Origin: Micractinium sp. NFX-FRZ
Lineage: Eukaryota > Chlorophyta > Trebouxiophyceae > Chlorellales > Chlorellaceae
Length of the DNA stretch: 64,000 bases
Assembly (NCBI GenBank): GCA_029339195.1
Contig: JAPTJF010000103.1
Coordinates: forward strand, 62,001-126,000
Direction of reading: 5' to 3'
Below, piece after piece: positions 46,701 through 55,735 of the stretch. Each line of letters starts with the position of its first letter. Position 1 is the stretch's first letter. The notes beneath the pieces were generated by a model. The model was not told the origin of the DNA, searched no databases, and was given only the letters and a program-made list of their open reading frames with translations. The position numbers and the translations under genes are program-made.

Positions 46701-48498
46701 TCAACCCCACATGCGCCCGCCCCTGCGGATCACTCGTCCAGCAGCCAGCCAGCCCGGCCGGCACTCACTTGACCTCTGCCACCTCGGGGTAGAAAGCGGA
46801 GAGCGCCCCCACCACGCCGCACATGATCGCCATGGGGTGCGCGTCGTGGCGGAAGCCCCGGTAAAACTGGATCAGCTGCTCGTGCACCTGTTGGTTCGTG
46901 CATTGTTGACGTGGGGAGGAGGGGGCATGGGTGAGTGCCGGGCCATCCATCCAGCAGCAGGCAGTTGACTGGAGCGCACCCCCACTGTTGTCCAGCAGCC
47001 CAAGCAGGCGCCCGCCGCCTCCTCCCCCTCCACATTCTGCCAGCCAGCCCACCCAAGCCTGCGCTGCCTCACCAGCGTGTGGTACTTGATCTCCCGCTCA
47101 AACAGCTGCTTCTCCTGCTTGCTGGGCAGCTCGCCGTGCAGCAGCAGGAAGGTGGAGTCCACAAAGTCGCCCTCGGCTGCCAGCTCCTCAATGGGGTACC
47201 TGCACCAGGCAGATGGGGACAGGCAACAACAACAATGAGGGGCAGAGGGGTGATGACTGCAAAGTGGAGGGGAGTCGAAGTGGGTGCACGGGGATATACT
47301 TCCGCCCATTCTGGATGTGGGACACTAGTGCCGTGACAGAGGGGCCAGTGGTGCCCTGCCCAGTCACTCCACCTGCAGCACCCTAGACCCGCTGTCCTCC
47401 GCCCTCCAGCAGCCTCCTGCACTGCAACGTTCACTCGACCACCCAGCCGCGGTACAGCAGGGCGCTCGTCGCCCTGGTTCCCCACCTGGCACTCCGACCC
47501 CCTCCGAGCCTCCCTTCCCCTGCCCATTCAAACAGTCGCAGTAAACACACAACAGGGCAGCCCCACCACTCTGGGTCCCCACCTGGCCCTGGCCCTCCGA
47601 GCTTCCCCTGCCGTCCAGGTGGCCACAGTAAACACACACGTCCAGGGCAGCCCCACCCCCCCTGCTCACCCGCGGTACAGCAGGACGCCCTTGTTGCCGT
47701 CGATGAATGTGATGGAGGACTCGCACGAGGCGGTGGAACCAAACCCGGGGTCAAAGGTGCACATGCCGGTGCTGCAAGAAAAGGGGCAGGCATGTTGCAA
47801 GGCAGGGGGCAAGATGCGGAGGGAAGTTGTTGGGGTGGGGAGCAGGCGAATGCTTGCAGGAATGGGTGCGCGCCATGCATGCAGCACGGCACGGGGCGGC
47901 ACGGGGCGGCACGTGATACCGATCGATCGGTGCCAGCGGCGGATGCTGGGAACCGTGCTTGTCCATTCGCTCGCTCACCTGGGCTGCAGCTTGCGGATGT
48001 CAATGAATTTGTCACCATTGGAGTCCAGCAGCACCTGCAGATACAAAGATGAGCACGCGGAGGTGAGTCGTGAGCAGCGGCGGCGCTCAGCGGCGGCTGG
48101 CTCGGGTCCTGGCACCTAGGGTTGCGCCGCCACCCCCGCATCAAGCTTGCGGGTTTTGTAATCACAGCCCGACACTTGACAGCACCAATGGGCGCCGAAA
48201 CCGGCACGGCACGAGGCCCAGGGCAGGGGGTGACTGGGCAAGGGGAGGCGGTCATCCCTGCCGAGAGCCCAAAACCCAAGCTGCCCGACACACCACCCCA
48301 AGCAGGCATGTTCCCAAGGCTTTGGGAACACCGCGGCAGCGCGCAGGGCCCCCCAATAGGCAACGAGATTGGCAAGGAGGGCTGGTGGCGCACCGGGAAC
48401 TCGACCTTCTGACCATCTGGCATGGTCAACACTGCCATGCCCTCCTGCCGAGGGCTGGCAGGAGTGGCCGTCTCCCCCTCCATCATACGGCCTGGCAT
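43797..48498 (-). CDS. CIS: citrate synthase, bacterial-like type II
   Basis: Twelve exons (48498-48394, 48034-47979, 47771-47670, 47199-47073, 46887-46769, 46479-46325, 45976-45768, 45450-45334, 45118-44982, 44695-44578, 44354-44234, 43885-43797) give 484 residues from ATG 48498. It condenses acetyl-CoA and oxaloacetate to citrate and CoA. Catalytic residues are present: His282 in [10 protein letters not shown], His326 in GFGHRVYK and Asp383 in NVDFYSG. The segments [22 protein letters not shown] (positions about 72-93), [16 protein letters not shown] and [13 protein letters not shown] are close to proteobacterial GltA rather than mitochondrial eukaryotic enzymes. In plants and algae this type sits in peroxisomes (glyoxylate cycle), but I see neither a PTS2 nonapeptide in the visible leader nor a PTS1; the C-terminus is RTALR. 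The frame is open upstream of 48498 without another ATG, so a missed 5' exon is possible. Confidence 0.93.
44146..44184 (-). repeat. (ATTC)n microsatellite in citrate synthase intron 11
   Basis: Nine tetranucleotide units with one ATGC interruption. Confidence 0.95.
46544..46584 (-). repeat. copy of citrate synthase exon 6 start in intron 5
   Basis: GGCAATCAGGCGGTAGCAGG and adjoining GCCGCCAGG repeat exon 6 sequence at 46415-46463, with an internal deletion of about 8 bases. Confidence 0.85.
47446..47660 (-). repeat. tandem duplication in citrate synthase intron 3 with exon 3 end copy
   Basis: CCGCGGTACAGCAGGGCGC at 47447 resembles the exon 3 end (47670-47698). It is followed by about two 110-base intron units sharing CCCCACCTGGC, CTCCGAGC, CAGTAAACACACA and CAGGGCAGCCCCACC. 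Confidence 0.85.
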
Positions 48499-49302
48499 GT
48501 CGGGGTTCTGCAGCCTGCTGTGCTTGGAGGTGGCCGCGACCGAACGGGGTGAGCTCAGATCAGGTCGGGATGAACGGAGAGCGAGAGCCGAAAGTAAAGA
48601 GCCTTCTTTCAACAGTGACTAAAGGCGGGGCCGAGGTGGCAGCGCACTATGCCAGGGTGTCCACCCGTGGGTGAATTTACCCGGTTCAAGGCGGCAGCGC
48701 ACGCGGAGCACAGATGCTCAGGCAATAGGAAGGGTGGAATTATTTTTCCTAGCCTGTCAGTACTGTCGCTCAGAAGCCGCTGCGACACGCACGCGCGAGG
48801 ATGGCCGCAACCTGGCCCCACAAGCATTGGCGTCGGTAAACCTGCTCAAATCCGCAACTTTTGCGAGGAAGGTCGGCGGGTGCTATGCGATCGTAGATGT
48901 GGCATTTGCAGAAGACCGTGCGAACGCCACGCCCGCTTGTCGCTGCTCTGTGGCGCCGGCGCCCTGCAGACCAGAAGGGCCTGTCCCCTGGCGCCCAGGC
49001 TTGATGAAATGTCACATGTGCCACTTGCGTGAGGTACAATGTTGTCAGAGGGTGCAGTTGCAGTGAGACCGACTGAGATGATGTTCGTCAGTTACAGGCA
49101 CGCATGGGCACATCGGGGCGCCCCAACAATGCATGCGTGCGTCTATCATCGCAGCCTGACTGACGGCAAGCAGAATGGAGGCAGCGCAGTGCCAGCAGCA
49201 CAGGATGCACCGACACCTACAAGAAGTGGGACTCCTACTAGAAAGGCGTTGCTAGAGACCAGTTTGCAACGATCCAACTGCACTCAACCATCGGAGTTAT
49301 TG
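48499..49302 (-). promoter_or_regulatory. citrate synthase 5' region and SET 3' UTR
   Basis: The SET polyadenylation motif is at 49092. The citrate synthase promoter, and possibly an unrecognised first exon with a targeting signal, should lie between 48499 and about 49070. Confidence 0.5.
49092..49096 (-). terminator. TGTAA polyadenylation motif, SET gene
   Basis: Lies 207 bases past the SET gene stop. Confidence 0.65.
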
Positions 49303-51672
49303 CTACCAGTAGCTGTACCTCATCTCCATTCCGAATAGCTGCCACTCCTCTGGCCCTCCCTCTCTTTGCGCCGCCGCCCCCGCCGCCGCCGCTGCTCCTG
49401 CTGCTGCTGCTGCTGCTGCTAGTGCTGCCTGTGGACCCGGCGCGGCAGCGGTCGCTGTCTCTGCCCGCTGCTCCGCGCCTGTGCTGCCTGCCGTCTCGCC
49501 CTGCTCCTGCCGCCGGCCCTCCGGCTCGCTAGCGCTGCCGGCCTCCTGCCGGCCGTAGGATGACCGGTCGTAGTGAATGCCATAGTCCATGAACAGCTCC
49601 TCCCCTGCAGCACACAAGACACACAAGCAATGGGCCATCAAATGGCAGGGAAACTGTTGTGAGGACATGGGGAAATGTGTTGATGCCGGGGCAGAAGACA
49701 CAATGGGATGGCCGCTGCCCCCCCAGACTCCAAGCCGCACACGACCAGTGGGCCACCCGCCCACTGGCCACCCACCGGGGTAGATGTCGCGGGCCGCCAC
49801 GCACAGCAGGCCGGCGCTGTCGCTGGGGTCGTCCTCCACGGTCACATTGGTGCCGCCTGCGCCCCTGCAAAGGATTGGGTCACGAGGTGGCAGGCCAAGC
49901 TGTGTGTGGCGTGGAAAAGCCGAGATGGCTTGGGGTCATCCTTTATCGTCCGGTTGGTGCCACCCAACGCGCTGCTGGTGTGGACGCATGGGGCCGGTGC
50001 GTGCAAGTGGCTTGTGGGGCTGAGCAGGCAAAGCGTGGGCCGGTTTAGCGGAGCCCCACAACGGAGCAGAGGGTGGCGGGCACGCTTGGAGTGCCAGGAG
50101 CAGCAGCATAGGCATGCAGGAAGGAGGGCATGGACACCACAACACGCTGTCAATTACAACCGCTCACTTGGGCGGCTCGTTGACGTAAGCGAGGGTGACG
50201 TCAACAGGCAGCCAGGGCAGGCCCGGCGCCGGGGATGCCGACAGCTGGCCCGTGGCGTCAGTGGGGTCAAGCAGCCGCCCGTCCGGCGTCCTGCAAGGGG
50301 CAGGGAGGGCAAGACGTGGGTAGGTGGGCATGCTGCGAGAGTAAGATGGCTTTGCACCAGCATGGCACACCGGCTAGCTCGTTGTCCACTGCTGCTGCTG
50401 CTGCACATTTGACCAAGGTCATGCCGATGGTGTAGGGGCTTGGGCATTGCCTTGAGCAGGCCACTCCTCCGGATGAGGCGAGCCCCACCCCCGCTAATCA
50501 GCACCACCAGGGCACAGCTGCAAGCAGCCCAAGCACGCCTCAGTGCCACGGGCAAACCAGCCACCCACCTCGTCAAGACAAAGTCTTTACGGCAACTCAC
50601 AATCACTCCAAATTAACCCTCCAACCTCCCACCTGGCGTCTCCCCTCCAGCCGCCCACCTGAAGCAGTAGTCCCGCGCCCCGGGCGCCACCACGCTCTTT
50701 GCCGCCATCTCTGCCGGCGTGCGCGGCCGCCCCGGGTACGCGCCCAGCACGGTGCCCTCCCGGATGTGCACGATGGCAAACACGCCCTTGCCGGCCACCT
50801 GGGAGGGGCCTGCCTGCAGGGCAGGGAGGGCAGGCCGGCACACGGGGCAGCCGTGAAGCTTTGTGTCACAACGTTGCAAGCACAGCTGTGCCTTCCGCTG
50901 TACATAAGAGCAAGCCTGCACAGTTCAGCCGTGCTGCCACCCCGCCTGGTCACACCACAACCTGCCGCACCAGCATCCCTGCTGGCAACAGCGTCTGCCC
51001 ACCAGGCTGTGCTCCTGCCCCATTCCGCGCCCCTGGCTGCTGCTGCTGTCACCCTGCCGTCGACCAGGCTCCTGCTGTGTGAGCCCAGCCCGCCCCGCTG
51101 GCCGCTGCGGCCACCCCACCCGGCCCGCCTGGCCCCTGCTGCCACCCCACCCGCACCATTAGCTGCTGGCGCCCTGCCCGCCTCACTGGCTCTGCTGGGG
51201 TGTGCACCACACTACCTGCCCAGACAGCCCTGCTCGTCACAGTGCCCCGCACCTGCACCAGCTCCTTGAAAACCCAGCCCCTTGGGCGGTCGGGCCACAC
51301 CGCCGCCGCATAGGCCCCAATGCTCGCCAGCAGCAGCTCCAAAGAATACAGCACACCATGCTGTGCCAGCATCTGCGGCACCCCGCCCAGGAGCACAGCA
51401 GCAGGGCCGCCGCCGGTGCTGCTGCTGGTTGCATTTAACAAGCCCTCGGGCAGGGCTGCCAGCGTGGCAACCTTGCTGCCTGCTGGTCGGGAGCGCTGCC
51501 TCTGTTTCGGCTCGGGAGCGCTCCACGCCGCCGCAGCGGTCAGGCTGCCGCTGCCATGCTGGGGAGCAGCGCGTGGCGTTGCCGCCGCACAGCGGTGCAC
51601 CGCCGGTCTGGCTGTGCAGGTGCACGCCATCCAACCAGTGGGCCTCTTGCTATGACTATACCCTGCACTCAT
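49303..51672 (-). CDS. SET-domain protein (putative lysine methyltransferase)
   Basis: Five exons (51672-51253, 50813-50659, 50290-50168, 49864-49776, 49604-49303) give 362 residues. The N-terminal 140 residues are Ala/Arg/Ser-rich, could target an organelle, and include a hydrophobic patch (LYSLELLLASIGAYAAAVW). The SET domain starts at about residue 141 with SQVAGKGVFAIVHIREGTVLG and AYPGR. It continues through RDYCFR and YVNEPPKGAGGTNV, and ends LLCVAARDIYPGEELFMDYG. The last part is the canonical ELxxDYG with the catalytic Tyr. The NHSCxPN cofactor motif is reduced to NEPPKGAGGTN. The C-terminal tail is Glu/Ala-rich and ends RYSYW. The substrate could be a histone or a non-histone protein. 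No cysteine-rich pre- or post-SET module is visible. Polyadenylation motif at 49092-49096. Confidence 0.85.
49929..49966 (-). repeat. copy of SET gene exon 4 start in intron 3
   Basis: TTGGGGTCATCCTTTATCGT and CGGTTGGTGCCACCC resemble exon 4 sequence at 49823-49860 (encoding TNVTVEDDP). Confidence 0.75.
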
Positions 51673-52182
51673 AGCAGATTGGATCAGGAAACATTCAGAC
51701 TAGGTTTGTCAACAGGTTCGGTTCACTGCCGCCGCCGCTGTGACCACCGGTCCGCTGCTGTTGCCACTGCCACCCGCTGCAGGGCATGTAAATTGCCCCC
51801 GACACTCCCGAATGACCTGTTAAGCTCAAGCAAAGAGGCATCCAGGGGACGCACCGCTAGCAGCAGGGCTGTGACGAAGAGGTGGCGCTGTGGGCCTGAG
51901 AGCAGGTGCTTAAAGACTGGAGATGTCGAATCAAATGCTCGAAGGCAGCTGAGGGAGAGAAAGGCCAAAAGAACGACGCAGGGCATGAGTTTTCAGCGCC
52001 AAGTTTTCTTCCGGTCCCCAATTTCCATAGGCATCGGAGACGCGCCGATCGTGCTATTTCTGCTGCTCAGGGATCCTTGCCCACCATTTGTACAGCTTGA
52101 CACCTAGCAGCGCTCCAGCCTTGCGCAGTGATCGTCGGCCAACGCTGCAGCAGGAGGCTCCTGAGGGAGCGATTGGCATACC
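51673..52182. promoter_or_regulatory. divergent promoter region, SET and PAG1 genes
   Basis: A 510-base spacer with no element I can name. Confidence 0.6.
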
Positions 52183-54788
52183 ATGTCGGGCATCGGCACA
52201 GGGGTGAGACAGCGCGCCGGGAGGGGCTTGGGCAGAGTGGACTTTGCCTTCTGGCGATCGGCTGGCTGCCGCCTGCCTCACTGGCCCCTTCCCGCTCCCT
52301 GCAGTATGACCTGAGCACAGGCACCTTCAGCCCGGACGGCCGGGTGTTTCAGACGGACTATGCGCAGAAAGCGGTGGACAACAGCGGGTGCGTCGGGCGG
52401 GCGGAGGCGGGCGGGCGGCACGTGCGGGTTTGTGATCCATTTGACAGGGCATACAGCAGGCAACACAGCTGGGGTGCCTGCTGACACTTGCTGGCAGCTT
52501 CAGCGTCCATGGCCCCTGCCTTGTAATCCGCTGCGTCGCTCGGCCACTGCCCCCCTTGCTGCAGCACGGTGGTGGGCATCAGATGCAAAGACGGCGTGGT
52601 GCTGGTGCGCAGGCTGCCGCCGTGCTGCCGCTGTGTGCCTGCTGTCGCCCACAGCTTGCTGCTGCCCCAGATTCCTGGCGTCTCTGCGATTCTGGTTTGC
52701 AGCTGCATTGCGGCCTTTAATGGTGCTGCTGCTGCATGCACCACCCGCACTTCTGGCTAACCCGGCCTCCCTCCTGGCTCCATTCTCGCCCACCCCCCGC
52801 GGCCTCCTGACCCGTTCAGCCCGGCCCCACATGCCAAACCTGGCCTGAACCAGCCTATCTTGTGTGTTGCTTTCAGGGTGCGGAGAAGCTGATCATCAGT
52901 AAGATGCTGGAGCAGCACTCCAACCGGCGCACTTTCCCTGTGGACCGCCACGCGGGCGTGGCGGTGGCGGGGGTGGCGGCCGACGGGCGCTCGGTGGTCA
53001 ACCGTGCCATGGCAGAGGTGCGCCCCGGCTCGGCGGCACATCTCGAGCCTCACTGGCTGTGGCTGCACATCGGGGCAGGTGTGGGGCGGACCAGGTTGGA
53101 TTTCGGATGCAGCAGAAGGAGCCGTGGGCGGGGTTCAGGCGGGGCCTCCTCCTAGTTGTTTTGCTGAGCACAAGCCGACAGAGGACCAGCACGCCCACAC
53201 GGCTGCCTTGTACTGCCCCCACCCGGCAGGCCAACCAGTACAAGTCGACGTACGGCGAGGTCATCCCGGGGCACGTGCTGGCGGAGCGCCTGGCCAGCTT
53301 CAAGCACCTGTTCAACATCTACTGGTGAGGGAGGAGTGGGGTGGGTTCTCGTATTGATGATGGCATATGTGCCAGTGTTCTGGTAGCCTGCCAGCTCCAA
53401 GCAACCACTGGCAGAAGTGCTGTGCGTTGGGAGGGCTTCGGGGTCAGAGGCTGGAAGCTGAGGCTGAAGCAGCAGGCTCTGGCTCTGTTGCTTCCAGTCT
53501 GTAAAGTTGCACACCTGCTGTCCGCTGCCCGCATTCCTCCACGCACGCTGACACTTCTCTCCCGCCGGCTTGGCCCTGCTCCCCTGCCCCCGCGTCCCCA
53601 TATGCCCCAGGGTGTATCGCCCCTATGGCGTGTCCACGCTCCTGGCCACGTATGGCAAGGAGGGGCCCCAGCTGCACCTAGTGGAGCCCTCGGGCACCTG
53701 CCACGTAAGCAGCTAAACTGCAACACCTCGGTGTTGGGGAAGGTGTGTGGTGCAGTGCAAGGTGAGCAGCTGCACCCATTGGAGCCGTCGAGGGCCTGCC
53801 ACATGAGTGGCTGACGTAAAATGCGGTTCCGCTGCTTGTGCCATGGTGTGGTGTGTCGCGTAGCTCAGAGCAACTGGAGCAGTGCAGCGGGCCTTGGTCG
53901 GCAGGGGTCCAAGAACAAGATCTCAAGGACCCTCACGCTGACAACTCCTGCCTGCTCTCTGCCCCTCCCCCCTGCAGCGCTACTTTGGCGCGGCGGTGGG
54001 CAAGGGTCGGCAGGGGGCCAAGAACGAGATTGAGAAGCTGAAGCTGGAGGAGATGAGCTGCCGGGAGGGGATCACGGCGGTCGCCAAAATGTGAGTGTGT
54101 TCCCTCTTGCTCTTTCTTCATCTTTGTGTCGCAGTCGGTCTCTGTGGGGTGGCCCGATGTTGGACATGCGGTTCTTGGCCTCCAGCTTTGGGGTGGGTGT
54201 GTGCTCACACGCGTCCCCTCTGGCTGTTCCCTTTTGGCCGCCTCCCGCCCCCTCCATGCAGCCTGCACCAGGTGCATGACAAGGAGAAGGGCTTTTACAT
54301 GGAGCTGCCTCCCTGCTTTCTTCTCTCATCCACCTCTCCTTTCCCCTGCTCCCCTTCCCCCACCCTGCAGCCTGCACCAGGTGCACGACGAGGAGAAGGG
54401 CTTTGAGATGGAGCTGGCCTGGATTTGCGACGAGAGCGGGCGGCGGTTCCAGCGGGTGCCGCAGGCGCTGGTGGACGAGGCGGGTGAGCGCTGGCTTGGG
54501 AGAACAAGCAATGGGGGGAGAAGGAGAAGAGGTGGTGGGCTGCCGAGCCGTGCGGGGTGCAGCGAGGCTGGAAAGCAGAGGGGTGTGGCCAGGGGCTTGC
54601 GGGGGTGCTGGCTGCAGGGAGGCGGAGAGGCGCCCCAGGGGGGGCACAGCAGCTGACAGTGGCAGGCAGGGGTGCACATGTGGCACTGGGGTGTGTGCTT
54701 TTCCTCGAACCCAGCACCCCCCACCTGTCCCGCCCCTGCAGAGGCTGCGGCCAAGGCAGCGTTGGAGGCGGAGGATATGGACGATTGA
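52183..54788 (+). CDS. PAG1: 20S proteasome subunit alpha-7 (PSMA3/PAG1)
   Basis: Nine exons (52183-52203, 52305-52387, 52565-52604, 52877-53017, 53230-53324, 53611-53704, 53978-54090, 54371-54483, 54742-54788) give 248 residues, the normal length. The first coding exon is only 21 bases (MSGIGTG) and joins to [16 protein letters not shown], the alpha-subunit signature that gates the entry pore. [10 protein letters not shown], the [13 protein letters not shown] block and [14 protein letters not shown] place it as alpha-7 rather than another ring position. The acidic C-terminus EAEDMDD matches the phosphorylatable acidic tail of alpha-7. It acts in the cytosolic and nuclear 20S core. It shares a 510-base divergent intergenic region with the SET gene. 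Introns 6 and 7 hold copies of neighbouring exon ends, including a duplicated acceptor for exon 8. Confidence 0.97.
53761..53806 (+). repeat. copy of PAG1 exon 6 end in intron 6
   Basis: AGCTGCACCCATTGGAGCCG then GAGGGCCTGCCACATGAG resembles exon 6 end and donor (53666-53708); the GTAAG donor is ATGAG in the copy. Confidence 0.85.
53891..53928 (+). repeat. upstream copy of PAG1 exon 7 sequence in intron 6
   Basis: GGTCGGCAGGGGTCCAAGAA then CAAGATCTC resembles exon 7 at 54004-54036. Confidence 0.8.
54256..54305 (+). repeat. upstream copy of PAG1 exon 8 start with intact acceptor
   Basis: GCAGCCTGCACCAGGTGCAT then AAGGAGAAGGGCTTTTACAT repeats the acceptor and first 45 bases of exon 8 (54367-54415) about 109 bases upstream. 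Use of this acceptor without a new donor would shift the frame into a stop. Confidence 0.9.
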
Positions 54789-55735
54789 TCGCAGCACTGC
54801 TGTTGGTACACCCATGGACCTTCCAGGTCAGCCAGCACGGGCGGCAGCCGCTGCTCCCACCAAAAGCACCCACCGGCTGCACAAGCTGCCCAGCTGTAAC
54901 TGCCCAAACACGCATTCGGGGTGGCGACACGAGAGAGAGAGCACAGGGCTGCACGGCAGGAAGAGGTGGCTTGCGTGCCTGGCTTGCGTTCGGTGCCCCA
55001 GAGCAGCACGCAAAGCACGAGGCACCTGCCTGGTTTGCGATCATGCACCCAGGGGCTTCCCCTTCCCTTGGCCCAAGCCTCCAGCCCAAGCCTCCACACG
55101 CCTTGGTGTCTCGCAAACAGAGCTTGCCTCCTGCTGTGAGCTTGCCTCCTGCTGTGCCTGCTGTACTGTCTTCCAGTGTGGCTCTGTGCCGGTGTGGGCC
55201 GCCTTAAGAGGGCAGACACTTTCAGAAGGGAAGCTATCTCATCGTGTAGAGAGCACGGGTATCAGCAGAGGGCTCGGCAGAAGGCATTCCCAGGAGAAGG
55301 GCACAGGTGGCCGGGGCGGCGCCAAGAGGGGGCGCCTGCTCCCCTCCCCCCGCCCACAGGCGGGGCGGCAGGCGACCGAACAGAAAAGCATGCTGGGAAG
55401 GAGGAGGGAAGTAGCGGTGGAGCAGGTGGGGGCACAAAGTCACCCAGAGTCACAAGACAAGACAAGCCTACAAAGCTGCATAGCAGTGTGGTCTATTCAG
55501 CGGTGGCGGGCGGCCCGTGCCAGCAATGGGGGCAGGGGCACGCCGCGCCCTAATCCTAGGCGTGGTGCGTGTGTGTGGCAAAACAACAGGGGCGTGTGGG
55601 CATATCGTCTTCAGGGTCATTCCTTGCTGCCCGGCAGGGGTGCCTGCTTGAGCGCGCTGTGACACGCTGGGTTGTGTGCGTAGGCGTCACAGTACGCGTG
55701 CGCAAGTAAGCAACCCGAGCGTGGGGGGGAACAGC
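54789..55735. other. convergent 3' region, PAG1 and nucleolin genes
   Basis: Contains the PAG1 TGTAA. A direct repeat (GCTTGCCTCCTGCTGTG twice, near 55121-55158) is present. No minus-strand TGTAA for nucleolin was found. Confidence 0.5.
54895..54899 (+). terminator. TGTAA polyadenylation motif, PAG1 gene
   Basis: Lies 107 bases past the stop. Confidence 0.7.

Noticed and set aside
48640..48760. A GGTTCAAGGC segment resembling a tRNA T-loop upstream of citrate synthase
   Set aside because: No acceptor stem, D-arm or anticodon arm can be placed around it.
54403..55662. A 419-codon plus-strand ORF overlapping PAG1 exon 8 and the 3' region
   Set aside because: It runs in a different frame from the clear proteasome exon, has low-complexity composition typical of stop-poor GC-rich DNA, and matches no family.
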